Assembly: GCA_964390555.1 (NCBI GenBank)
Contig: CAYMJU010000196.1
Coordinates: forward strand, 1-28,938
DNA: 28,938 nt
Source: CAVTWS01 sp964390555
Lineage (GTDB): Bacteria; Actinomycetota; Acidimicrobiia; Acidimicrobiales; SHLQ01
Direction: 5' to 3'
Part shown: positions 1-6,834 of the stretch, one piece after another
Position numbering within the stretch: the stretch's first letter is position 1
How the letters are laid out: every line of letters begins with the position of its first letter
Made by a program: the position numbers and the translations under genes
The notes under the pieces: model-generated
Seen by the model: only the letters and a program-made list of their open reading frames with translations
What the model was told of the DNA's origin: nothing
Databases searched by the model: none

Positions 1-2
1 TG

Positions 3-584
3 ATCGCCGAGCTCGACCATCGCGATGTGGTCGGCCTCAATCCCGAGGTCGGCCACGAGCAGATGGTGAACCTGAACTTCACCCATCAGCTCGGTCAGGC
101 CATGTGGAGCGGCAAGCTCTTCCACATCGATCTCAACGGTCAGCGGGGCACCAAGTACGACCAGGATCTGGTGTTCGGCCATGGCGACTTGTTGTCGGCG
201 TTCTTCACCGTCGACCTGCTGGAGAACGGGTTTCCCGGGTACCCCGACGTGGCCCGCTACAGCGGCGCCCGGCATTTCGATTACAAGCCGTCTCGAACCG
301 AGCACATGGACGGTGTGTGGGCCTCGGCCGCGGCGTGCATGACTTCGTACCTCCTGCTCGCCGAGCGGGCCGCGGCGTTCCGAGCCGATCAGCGAGTCCA
401 AGACGCCATGGCGTATTCCGGCGTGCTCGAGTTGGCCGTGCCCACCCTCGACTCGGGCGAGACCGCCGCCGACCTGGTGGCCGCCGACGACGCCTTTGAT
501 CCCGACAAAGCAGCCGAGCGCGACCTCGGGTTCGTGCGCCTGCAGCAGCTAGCCCTCGAGCACCTCGTCGGTGCCCGCAGCTGA
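3..584 (+). CDS. xylA: Xylose isomerase, C-terminal part (5' end outside window)
   Basis: This is the last 193 residues of a xylose isomerase, which interconverts D-xylose and D-xylulose in the cytoplasm using two divalent metal ions. The frame is open from the first bases of the window, so the gene begins upstream. Recognisable family blocks are VGLNPEVGHEQM, where the Glu-x-x-His precedes the substrate and metal site; KLFHIDLNGQRGTKYDQDL, which carries metal-binding Asp residues; and ARHFDYKPSRTE followed by DGVWASA. The C-terminal helical arm that packs the tetramer follows. The sequence is of the Streptomyces/actinobacterial class I type. The gene ends 19 bp before the convergent aldehyde dehydrogenase gene. 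It is the only sugar-pathway gene here, so it marks the edge of the catabolic cluster rather than a part of it. Confidence 0.95.
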   Translation: MAELDHRDVVGLNPEVGHEQMVNLNFTHQLGQAMWSGKLFHIDLNGQRGTKYDQDLVFGHGDLLSAFFTVDLLENGFPGYPDVARYSGARHFDYKPSRTEHMDGVWASAAACMTSYLLLAERAAAFRADQRVQDAMAYSGVLELAVPTLDSGETAADLVAADDAFDPDKAAERDLGFVRLQQLALEHLVGARS

Positions 585-603
585 CTCGGCGCTGATGGTG
601 CCG

Positions 604-2118
604 TCAACCTGAAGCCGTCTCGGTCGAGTCACCGCCGAGAGCGGCGGGCTCGCTGTCGAGGATGATCGTCTTCGGCTCCAAGTACGCCAGCAGACCCTCG
701 GTCCCACCCTCGCGCCCGATTCCTGACTGCTTGAACCCTCCGAAACCGATCGTGATGTCGTTGCGGAAGCCGTTGTGGCCGACGGTGCCCGACCGCAGCC
801 GCCGCGCCACCGCCAGAGCGCGGTCGGCGTCGTTGGTGAACACCGACGCGTTGAGCCCGTAGATACTGTCGTTGGCGATCTCGACCGCCGCCCGCTCGTC
901 TTGTGCTGGGATGACGCTGAGGACCGGCCCGAAGACCTCCTCCCGGGCGATCGACGAGTGGTTGTCGACGTTGGCGAACACGGTCGGCTCGATGAAGAAG
1001 CCACGATCGAGCCCGGCGGGCCGGCCGCCGCCGGTAGCCAGCCGAGCGCCCTGTTGGCGTCCCTTGGCGATCATCTCCTCCACACGGTCACGCTGGCGTC
1101 GCGTGGCCAGCGGACCCATCTCCGTCGACATCTCCCAAGGATCCCCGATCCGGATTCTGGAAAGCGCCTCGCTGAGGGCATCGACGAGTTCGTCGTGGCG
1201 ATGCTCGCTCACGATCACACGCGTGAGCGACGCGCACACCTGCCCGGTCATGATGCGGACGTTTTGGGCCAGGTTCTTCGCCACGGCGCCGAGGTCATAG
1301 TCGTCGAGGACCACCGCCGCGGACTTGCCGCCGAGCTCGAGGGTGTAGCGCGCGATGCGTTCCCCGCACAACGACGCGATCCGCCGACCCGCCGCCGTCG
1401 ACCCTGTGAAGCTGATCTTGTCGACCCGGTCGTCGCGCACCATCTGCTCGGAGATCTCGCGGTCGGCGGTGATGCAGTTGACCACGCCCGGTGGAAGACC
1501 GATCTCCTCGGCGATCTCGGCCATCACGAGGGTCTCCCCCGGTGCTTCGGGCGACGCCTTGAGGATCACGGTGCAACCCGCGAGCAGGGCCGGTGCGAGC
1601 TTCTTGCCGATCAGCGACATCGGGTGATTCCAGGCGATGATGGCGCCGACCACGCCGACGGGCTCGCGCACCAGCAGGCCGACCGCTTCGCCGCCGGCGG
1701 GTCGGTGGCGCTCGACGAACCGAAACGTTGCCGCCGCGTCGGCGTAGTAGTCGTAGAGGAAGCCCTGACCTTTCATGACTCGCGGGGCCAAGGAGTGGAT
1801 CACGCCCATCTGTCCGGTCCACAGGTACCCGAGGTCCTCGCTTCGGGCCCGGATACCTGCGGCCATCGCCCGTAGGTACTCGGCTCGCTCGGCGGGCTCG
1901 AGGTGCGGCCACGGCCCCTCATCGAACGCGACCCGGGCGGCGGTTATGGCGCGGTCCATGTCCCCGGGCTGCGCGGCCGCGGCCCGGTAGAACACCTCCT
2001 CGTTGCCGGGCTGGATCACCGTGAACGTGGCGTCGCTCGACGGCGCCACCCACCGACCGCCGATGAAGAAGCGGTCGGGCTGACGGATCGGGACCGACAC
2101 CGCCTGCGCTGCGTTCAT
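604..2118 (-). CDS. NAD(P)-dependent aldehyde dehydrogenase
   Basis: A full-length, 504-residue member of the ALDH superfamily, which oxidises an aldehyde to the acid with NAD(P)+. The key blocks are all present: the Rossmann motif FTGSTAAG near 238-244, the general-base Glu261 in TLELGGKSA, and the nucleophile Cys295 in TGQVCASLTR. EEVFGPVLSV and the C-terminal KQSGIGREGG block follow. The start was set at the ATG at 2118 because a GAAGGG Shine-Dalgarno sequence lies 6 nt upstream; a TTG two codons earlier is less likely. It is the last gene of a minus-strand group with the SDR and the 3-hydroxyisobutyrate-dehydrogenase-like gene, which suggests alcohol to aldehyde to acid chemistry. The substrate is unknown. 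The family call is safe. Confidence 0.95.
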   Translation of the reverse strand: MNAAQAVSVPIRQPDRFFIGGRWVAPSSDATFTVIQPGNEEVFYRAAAAQPGDMDRAITAARVAFDEGPWPHLEPAERAEYLRAMAAGIRARSEDLGYLWTGQMGVIHSLAPRVMKGQGFLYDYYADAAATFRFVERHRPAGGEAVGLLVREPVGVVGAIIAWNHPMSLIGKKLAPALLAGCTVILKASPEAPGETLVMAEIAEEIGLPPGVVNCITADREISEQMVRDDRVDKISFTGSTAAGRRIASLCGERIARYTLELGGKSAAVVLDDYDLGAVAKNLAQNVRIMTGQVCASLTRVIVSEHRHDELVDALSEALSRIRIGDPWEMSTEMGPLATRRQRDRVEEMIAKGRQQGARLATGGGRPAGLDRGFFIEPTVFANVDNHSSIAREEVFGPVLSVIPAQDERAAVEIANDSIYGLNASVFTNDADRALAVARRLRSGTVGHNGFRNDITIGFGGFKQSGIGREGGTEGLLAYLEPKTIILDSEPAALGGDSTETASG

Positions 2119-2124
2119 GCGCAA

Positions 2125-2130
2125 CCCTTC
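2125..2130 (-). promoter_or_regulatory. Shine-Dalgarno site of the aldehyde dehydrogenase
   Basis: On the minus strand this reads GAAGGG, 6 nt before the ATG at 2118. It decides that start over the in-frame TTG at 2124, which would overlap the site. Confidence 0.6.
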
Positions 2131-2159
2131 GGCCTACTTGGCCGGCGGATTAGAGAGGC

Positions 2160-2267
2160 TCAGGCCGACCGAGCAGCACGGATCGCCGCGACCACAATCA
2201 CGACCTCGGACAGCTCTCGGGGCTTGGACCGGTCCTGCAAGCCGATGTCGACGCGCATCGGCTTCAT
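2160..2267 (-). CDS. Possible 35-residue ORF of unknown function
   Basis: A short frame starts with an ATG that overlaps the stop of the upstream dehydrogenase as ATGA, and ends 41 bp before the aldehyde dehydrogenase start. The product would begin MKPMRVDIGLQDRSKPRELS and end in a short hydrophobic Val/Ala stretch. I do not recognise it. The only support is the ATGA overlap, the typical coupling arrangement in this window, and the fact that it fills an otherwise empty 145-bp gap. It could equally be a decayed remnant of a larger gene or chance in high-GC DNA. No strong ribosome-binding site of its own is needed if it is translationally coupled. Confidence 0.25.
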   Translation of the reverse strand: MKPMRVDIGLQDRSKPRELSEVVIVVAAIRAARSA

Positions 2268-3091
2268 GCGGTGCCTTCGAGTAGTTCGAGCGTGGCGTGG
2301 GCCACGTCGGCGAGCACGGTGGTGGGCGCCGCACCGGCGCGACGGGCCAAGTCGAGCGCGATGGCGACGTCCTTGCGGAGCAACGGTGCCGCGCCCCGAA
2401 CGCCAGCGATGTCGAAGCTCGATGCGGCCATGATCGCCGCGGCCCGGCTGCCGGCTGACCCGTGGGCCAGCACCGCGGCCGCCGCCTCGCGCTCGACGCC
2501 GAGGTCGGCGGCCAGCGCGTAGGTGTCGAGCGCCAGCCCGACTTGGGCGGTGAAGACCAGGTTGTTGAGCACCTTGGCGACCTCGCCCGCGCCGACATCG
2601 CCCATGCGGATGACCGGGTTCCCGTAGGTCTCGAACACCGGACGGCACCGGGCCACGACATCGGCGGGCCCGCCCACCATGACGAGCAGCCGGCGCTCCG
2701 TGGCCGCCTGACCGCCGCCGCTCACCGGGGCGTCGATGAGCGTGACGCCGTGCTCGGCCGCGGCGGTGGCCAACCGGCGGCAGGTATCGGGATGGATGGT
2801 CGAATGGATGGCGATCACGCCCCCGGCGGCCATCCCGGCGAGGAGACCGTCGGGGCCGCGAACAACATCATCGACGTCGACGTCGGTGACAACACAAACA
2901 CCCACGATGTCGCTCGCTCGACCGACGTCGGCGGGGGTTGCGACCGGGGTTGCCGCAGTGTCGGCGAAGGGTTCCAGTGTCTCGGGGCGCCGGGCCCAGA
3001 TGGTCAGGGGGTACCCGTCCTCGACGATGCGGCGAGCCATCCCCCCGCCCTGGCTCCCGAGCCCGATGAACCCGACGCGCAACCCGCTCAT
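2264..3091 (-). CDS. 3-hydroxyisobutyrate dehydrogenase family oxidoreductase
   Basis: A 275-residue beta-hydroxyacid dehydrogenase, the family that includes 3-hydroxyisobutyrate and tartronate semialdehyde reductases, which interconvert a beta-hydroxyacid and a semialdehyde with NAD(P). The N-terminal Rossmann motif GFIGLGSQGGGMAR (about 7-20) starts the cofactor domain. The substrate-binding block DAPVSGGGQAA lies near 120-130. The catalytic Lys is Lys173 in GEVAKVLNNLV, at the start of the helical domain. The length is slightly short of the usual 290-300. Its ATG at 3091 overlaps the TGA of the upstream SDR (ATGA), so the two are probably translationally coupled. With the SDR before it and the aldehyde dehydrogenase after it, the group looks like a hydroxyacid/alcohol oxidation module. 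The exact substrate is not inferable. Confidence 0.9.
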   Translation of the reverse strand: MSGLRVGFIGLGSQGGGMARRIVEDGYPLTIWARRPETLEPFADTAATPVATPADVGRASDIVGVCVVTDVDVDDVVRGPDGLLAGMAAGGVIAIHSTIHPDTCRRLATAAAEHGVTLIDAPVSGGGQAATERRLLVMVGGPADVVARCRPVFETYGNPVIRMGDVGAGEVAKVLNNLVFTAQVGLALDTYALAADLGVEREAAAAVLAHGSAGSRAAAIMAASSFDIAGVRGAAPLLRKDVAIALDLARRAGAAPTTVLADVAHATLELLEGTA

Positions 3092-3873
3092 GCGAGCTCC
3101 TCCGCTTTCCTGGTGAGGTACGCCTCGATGTCGGCGGCTCGCTCGCGCAGCTCGTCGGCGACCTCGGGGGCGGTGAGCACGAGAAAGCGATCGGCGACGA
3201 TCGCCTCGGCCACCAACTCGCCGACCGTATCGGCATCGACGACGGGAAGGCTGGGGCCGCGGGGAATGCGGGGCTCACCGTAGAACGTGATCTGCTCGAC
3301 GATGTTGGTGGACACTCCGGCCGGGCACAGGCACGAGACGCCGATGCCCCGCGGCCGGAGGTACAGGGCTAGAGACTCGGACATCCCGACGATGGCGTGC
3401 TTGGTCGCGGTATAGGGAAGTCGATCGAAGCCGTAGGGCAAGAGCCCGGCGGTCGACGCGGTGTTGACGATGTGGCCCGAGCCCTGGGCGAGCAGCCCGG
3501 GCAGGAAGACCAGGTTGCTGCGCACCACGCTCAGCAGGTTCACGTCGATGATCCGCTGCCACGCCTCGAGCGGGATGTCCTCGACCGCGCCGACGGCGAG
3601 TACCCCGACGTTGTTCATCACCACGTCGACCCGGCCGAAACGTTCCAGAGCCAGGTCACGGGCCGCTTCGATGTCGGCCGCCTCGGTCACGTCGCACCGG
3701 ACCGCGGCAGCCGACGGCCCGATCTCCGCCGCGACGGTCACCGCCCGCTCGCCGTCGATGTCGGCGACCACGACGCGGGCACCCCGTCGGGCCAGGGCGT
3801 GGGCGCTGGCCCGCCCGATGCCGCTCCCACCGCCGGTTATCACCGCAACCGCCCGGGTCAGGTCCACCGACAT
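3088..3873 (-). CDS. SDR family oxidoreductase (first gene of minus-strand group)
   Basis: A classical short-chain dehydrogenase/reductase of 261 residues. The cofactor motif TGGGSGIG is at about 13-20, the NNVGV structural motif follows in the middle, and the catalytic Ser...Tyr-x3-Lys is seen as STAGLLPY...PYTATKHA. An acidic residue after the second strand (VVADID) favours NAD(H). The C-terminal quarter is longer and more polar than in FabG-like members, which is common for actinobacterial lipid-catabolism SDRs. The start has a strong GGGGAGGA ribosome site about 3 nt upstream. It leads the operon with the 3-hydroxyisobutyrate-dehydrogenase-like gene (4-bp overlap). Upstream lies the divergent 248-bp region shared with the carboxymuconolactone-decarboxylase-like gene. 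It probably oxidises a secondary alcohol; the substrate is unknown. Confidence 0.92.
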   Translation of the reverse strand: MSVDLTRAVAVITGGGSGIGRASAHALARRGARVVVADIDGERAVTVAAEIGPSAAAVRCDVTEAADIEAARDLALERFGRVDVVMNNVGVLAVGAVEDIPLEAWQRIIDVNLLSVVRSNLVFLPGLLAQGSGHIVNTASTAGLLPYGFDRLPYTATKHAIVGMSESLALYLRPRGIGVSCLCPAGVSTNIVEQITFYGEPRIPRGPSLPVVDADTVGELVAEAIVADRFLVLTAPEVADELRERAADIEAYLTRKAEELA

Positions 3874-3951
3874 CGGTCCTCCCCTCTCGTGGGGCTACGG
3901 GAACAGGTACGGGATCAAACCACGCTGGAGGATCGTGGGCCATTCGACAGA

Positions 3952-3970
3952 GCCCGCCGAACGGGCGGGC
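3952..3970. other. GC-rich hairpin in divergent intergenic region
   Basis: Arms GCCCGCC (3952-3958) and GGCGGGC (3964-3970) pair perfectly around a 5-nt loop. It lies in the 248-bp gap between two divergent genes, so it is not obviously a terminator. A T-run is absent on either side. It may be an operator, a leader structure, or simply GC-rich symmetry. Apart from this and the repeat at 4038-4141, I see nothing else in 3874-4121. Confidence 0.4.
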
Positions 3971-4037
3971 CTAGAGTTGCGCCGCCGGGGTCGAGGCCGC
4001 ACCTCCCACTCGCCGCCGACCCAGCCGTGAGGTGGAC

Positions 4038-4141
4038 CATGAGCGAAGCGAGTGCAGCCGAGGGAGCGCAGCTCCCCGGATGCCGACGGGGTCTGGGGGC
4101 GCGCAGCCCCCAGCGACGAACATGAGCGAAGCGAGTGCAGC
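4038..4141 (+). repeat. 21-bp direct repeat bracketing a two-hairpin element at a gene start
   Basis: An identical 21-bp segment occurs at 4038-4058 and again at 4121-4141; both contain ATGAGCGAAGCGAGTGCAGC. Between them are two perfect hairpins: GGGAGC/GCTCCC with a GCA loop (4062-4076), and CTGGGGGC/GCCCCCAG with a GCGCA loop (4093-4113). The second copy supplies the in-frame start of the downstream gene. The first copy has an ATG behind a GAGGTGG ribosome site, but its frame closes at 4125. The arrangement looks like insertion or tandem duplication of a small repetitive element over the original start codon. Confidence 0.75.
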
Positions 4142-4883
4142 GGCACAGGTGTACCGAGACGTGATGACCGTCGACCCGCCCGACGTCGTCACGCCGTTCG
4201 AGCAGGCCACGCTCGACTTCGTCTTCGGCCAGGTGTGGAGCCGGCCCGGCTTGAGCCGGCGCGACCGTCGCCTGGTGACCCTCGCGTGCGTGGCGGCAGC
4301 CGACTCGCCCACACCGATCGAGCATCACGCCTACGCCGCGCTCAACAGCGGCGACCTCACGCTCGAGGAGTTGCTCGAGTTCGTGCTCCAGTTCGCCGTC
4401 TACTGCGGCTGGCCCAAGGCCTCCCACGTCGAAGGCGTGATCCGCCGCCAGTGGGCCCGCGTCGCCGAGGAGCGCGGCGAGGAGGTCGCGCCGTGGCCGA
4501 CGCTCCCGAACGCCGCCCTGGGCCCCAACGATTGGGAGGAGCGTCTCGAGCGCGGCGTCCAGGAGTTCGTCGACGTGAACCTGATGCGCGCCCCTCCACC
4601 CGATTCGCCCTACACCCACGCCGGCATCTTGAACTACGTGTTCGGGCACGTGTGGCAACGGCCCGGGATCAGCCGACGAGACCGGCGGCTCATCACCATC
4701 GCCTGCGTCGCCGTGAATGATTCGCCCACGCCGCTGCGCGTCCACGTGGCTTCGGCGGTCGAGTCCGGCGACATCAGCCGCGCCGAGATGGACGAGATCG
4801 TGCTGCACTTCTCGGCGTACTACGGGTTCGCCAAAGGCGAAGCCCTGCACAACAGCGCCGCCGCCGGCTGGCCACCCTTCTAG
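4122..4883 (+). CDS. Tandem carboxymuconolactone decarboxylase (CMD) domain protein
   Basis: A 253-residue protein made of two CMD-like helical domains, roughly 25-110 and 160-250. Each carries the family block: SRRDRRLVTLACVAAADSP followed by EHHAYAALNSGDLT in the first, and SRRDRRLITIACVAVNDSP followed by VHVASAVESGDIS in the second. Each domain keeps its His, but the Cys-x-x-Cys pair of AhpD-type peroxidases is absent, so a peroxidase role is unlikely. Decarboxylase-type or lactone chemistry in ring cleavage is possible. The ATG at 4122 was chosen, though no ribosome site precedes it; an in-frame GTG at 4032 would add 30 residues encoded by the repeat element. The gene stands alone, divergent from the SDR operon and convergent with the crotonase gene 11 bp away. 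Confidence 0.85.
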   Translation: MSEASAAAQVYRDVMTVDPPDVVTPFEQATLDFVFGQVWSRPGLSRRDRRLVTLACVAAADSPTPIEHHAYAALNSGDLTLEELLEFVLQFAVYCGWPKASHVEGVIRRQWARVAEERGEEVAPWPTLPNAALGPNDWEERLERGVQEFVDVNLMRAPPPDSPYTHAGILNYVFGHVWQRPGISRRDRRLITIACVAVNDSPTPLRVHVASAVESGDISRAEMDEIVLHFSAYYGFAKGEALHNSAAAGWPPF

Positions 4884-4894
4884 AGGACGTGCGC

Positions 4895-5716
4895 CTATCG
4901 GCCCTCGAACGTGGGATCGCGCCGGCTGGTGAACGCGTCGAGTCCCTCGCGGAAATCGGCCGTGCGCGACGACAACTCCAACGCCGAGGCCTCGTTCTCC
5001 ATGGCGTCGACCAAACCGCTTTCGAGCGCCCGGTTGATACAGCGCTTGGTGAGGCCGACGGCGACCGTCGCGCTGGTGGCGAGCTGGTCGACCAGCGTGG
5101 CGACCGTGGCGTCGAGATTGTCGTCGGGCACCGAGCGATGGATCATCCCCCAGTCGGCCGCTTCGGCCCCAGTGAGGGACCGGCCGAGGATCAACAGCTC
5201 GCGAGCCCGGGCCACCCCCACCAATCGGGGCACCAGCCAGGTGGCCCCGCTGTCGGGTGTGAAGCCGCGCTTGGTGAACGGAAACCAGAACTGGCTCTCG
5301 TGGGTGGCGACCGTGAAGTCCGCCGCCAGAGCGATCTGGCAGCCGATCCCGGCCGCCCACCCGCGGACCTGGCACACGACCGGCAGCTGGATCTCCATCA
5401 GCAAGGCGATGAGGCGGTGCGCCTGGATCGGTGTGCGACGCTGGATGCTGCCGGTGCGGGGACGGGCCTCGGCATCGCGGTTCCTCGCGACCCAGTCGGC
5501 GCCGGAGCAAAAATCGGGCCCGGCGCCCGAAAGCACGATCGCCCGCAGCGAGTCGTCGGTCGCCGCCGCTTCGAGAGCAGCAATGACACCGAGGATCGTG
5601 TCCGAGTCGAGCGAGTTCTTTCGATGAGGCCGGTTCAACTCGATCCGCAATACACCGCCGCTGGCCTCGATCACCGCACCCTGCTCGCGTCCATCGCTCG
5701 TGCTCGGCTGTACCAC
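4895..5716 (-). CDS. Enoyl-CoA hydratase/isomerase (crotonase) family protein, PaaG-like
   Basis: A 273-residue crotonase-fold protein. The oxyanion-hole blocks are seen as AGPDFCSGADW (about 65-75) and RGWAAGIGCQIALAADF (about 118-133). Aligned without gaps to mammalian enoyl-CoA hydratase, the two catalytic glutamates are replaced: the first by Gln127 in GCQIA, and the second by Phe147 in FWFPFTKRG. Instead there is Asp155 in TPDSGATWLVPRLVG, the arrangement of PaaG-type ring-epoxide and double-bond isomerases. Isomerase activity is therefore more likely than hydratase activity; this is inferred. The start is a GTG with GGGGAGA about 6 nt upstream. It is the third gene of a minus-strand operon after the lipoprotein and the APH-like gene, with a 30-bp gap to the latter. 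Confidence 0.88.
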   Translation of the reverse strand: MVQPSTSDGREQGAVIEASGGVLRIELNRPHRKNSLDSDTILGVIAALEAAATDDSLRAIVLSGAGPDFCSGADWVARNRDAEARPRTGSIQRRTPIQAHRLIALLMEIQLPVVCQVRGWAAGIGCQIALAADFTVATHESQFWFPFTKRGFTPDSGATWLVPRLVGVARARELLILGRSLTGAEAADWGMIHRSVPDDNLDATVATLVDQLATSATVAVGLTKRCINRALESGLVDAMENEASALELSSRTADFREGLDAFTSRRDPTFEGR

Positions 5717-5746
5717 GGTGGTCTCCCCTCTCGCCGGAACCTCCGC

Positions 5747-6766
5747 TCAGCCGGCGTAGGTGCTGGTCTCGGCCAGGTCGGCGGCACCTTGTATGAGCTC
5801 GAGGACGATGGGGCCGAACGCCGTCAGCTTCTCGTCGTCACCGGCTCGTTGGAAGCCCTGCTCGAGGACCACGCCGAGCTTCCACTTGGCGAGGACCAGG
5901 TAGTAGTCGAGGTCGTCGACCTGGCGGCCCGACACCGACGAGTAGTGCCCAACGAGCTGGTCCCTCGTCGGCATACCGTAGAGATCGGCATAGCTCTGAC
6001 CGGCGAGCGACGCGTCCATGGTGTCGGCGGGCCAGCTCTGCACGACCCAGGCCAGGTCGAGCTTCGGGTCGCCGACGGTCCCCATCTCCCAGTCGATCAG
6101 GGCCGCCAGCTTGGCCGGCGCACCGTGGCGGAACATGACGTTGGCGAACTGGTAGTCGCCGTGCATCAGTCCGGGCACGAAGTCGATCGGCCGATGGGCC
6201 CGCAGCCACGCTGACGCCACGTCGAAACCGGGGAGCTCGCGGCCCTTGATGCGGTCGAGGAACGCCGTCCAGCGATCGACCTGGCGCTCGTGGAAGCCGT
6301 CGGGCCGGCCGAGGTCCGACAGGCCGCGGGCCTGCCAGTCGACGCGCCCTAGCAGGGCGATACCTTCGACCAGCTCATAGGCGAGGCCCTGGCGGGCGTC
6401 GAGGTCGGCGTCGAACGGGGCCGGCCAACCGTCGGTGTTCATCGGGGACCAGCCATCGACGAAACCCATGAGATAGAACGGCCGTCCGAGCACCGAGGCA
6501 TCCGAGCACATCCCAATGGCTGGCGTGCACGGCACGTCGGTGCCATCGAGCGCCTCGATGATGCGCCACTCGCGCAAGATGCCATCGTCGCGGGCCGCCG
6601 GTGCGGCGAGCGGAGGCATGCGCAGCGCGGCGTGCAGTTCACCGCGCTTCAGCTCGTAGATCTCGTTCTGCGACCCACCCGACACGTAACCAACCTCGAG
6701 AGCTTCGCCTCGGCCGGAGATGCCGTTGTCGTCCAACCAGGTCGCAAGACGTTCGACGTCGATCAC
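5747..6766 (-). CDS. Phosphotransferase family protein (APH fold, ACAD10/11 N-domain-like)
   Basis: A 339-residue aminoglycoside-phosphotransferase-fold protein. It shows the catalytic loop MHGDYQFANVMF (Asp204) and the metal-binding IDWEMGTVGDPKLDLAW (Asp225) expected of an active kinase. The N-lobe includes a Gly-rich VSGGSQNEIYEL segment. In actinobacterial lipid-catabolism clusters such proteins occur with acyl-CoA dehydrogenases. Eukaryotic ACAD10/11 carry a related kinase domain that phosphorylates 4-hydroxyacyl-CoAs, so phosphorylation of a hydroxylated acid or acyl-CoA is a reasonable guess, not antibiotic resistance. The frame runs open upstream to 6838, but GTG at 6766 was chosen for its well-spaced GGAGGT site and because the conserved fold starts there. 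It sits between the lipoprotein and crotonase genes. Confidence 0.88.
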   Translation of the reverse strand: MIDVERLATWLDDNGISGRGEALEVGYVSGGSQNEIYELKRGELHAALRMPPLAAPAARDDGILREWRIIEALDGTDVPCTPAIGMCSDASVLGRPFYLMGFVDGWSPMNTDGWPAPFDADLDARQGLAYELVEGIALLGRVDWQARGLSDLGRPDGFHERQVDRWTAFLDRIKGRELPGFDVASAWLRAHRPIDFVPGLMHGDYQFANVMFRHGAPAKLAALIDWEMGTVGDPKLDLAWVVQSWPADTMDASLAGQSYADLYGMPTRDQLVGHYSSVSGRQVDDLDYYLVLAKWKLGVVLEQGFQRAGDDEKLTAFGPIVLELIQGAADLAETSTYAG

Positions 6767-6775
6767 AGGTTTCCT

Positions 6776-6781
6776 ACCTCC
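6776..6781 (-). promoter_or_regulatory. Shine-Dalgarno site deciding the APH-like start
   Basis: The minus strand reads GGAGGT, 9 nt upstream of the GTG at 6766. It rules against the longer frame that begins at 6838 and runs into the preceding lipoprotein gene. Confidence 0.75.
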
Positions 6782-6834
6782 AATTCGAGCAGATGAGCGT
6801 ATTCCGCTTGGCTTCGTCGATCTTGCCCGGCCGG

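Noticed and set aside
1205..1230. Perfect 9-bp inverted repeat TCGCTCACG / CGTGAGCGA, resembling the candidate operator half-site CGCTCAC
   Set aside because: It lies inside the conserved coding sequence of the aldehyde dehydrogenase, just downstream of the catalytic Cys codon, far from any start; most likely chance.
3915..5510. Long minus-strand open frame of about 530 codons opposite the CMD gene and overlapping the crotonase
   Set aside because: No recognisable domain and Pro/Arg/Gly-rich composition; the plus-strand CMD domains and the crotonase in another frame explain the region.
5747..6766. APH-fold protein as an antibiotic-resistance gene
   Set aside because: Sequence and neighbours fit the ACAD10/11-like catabolic branch; nothing points to aminoglycosides.
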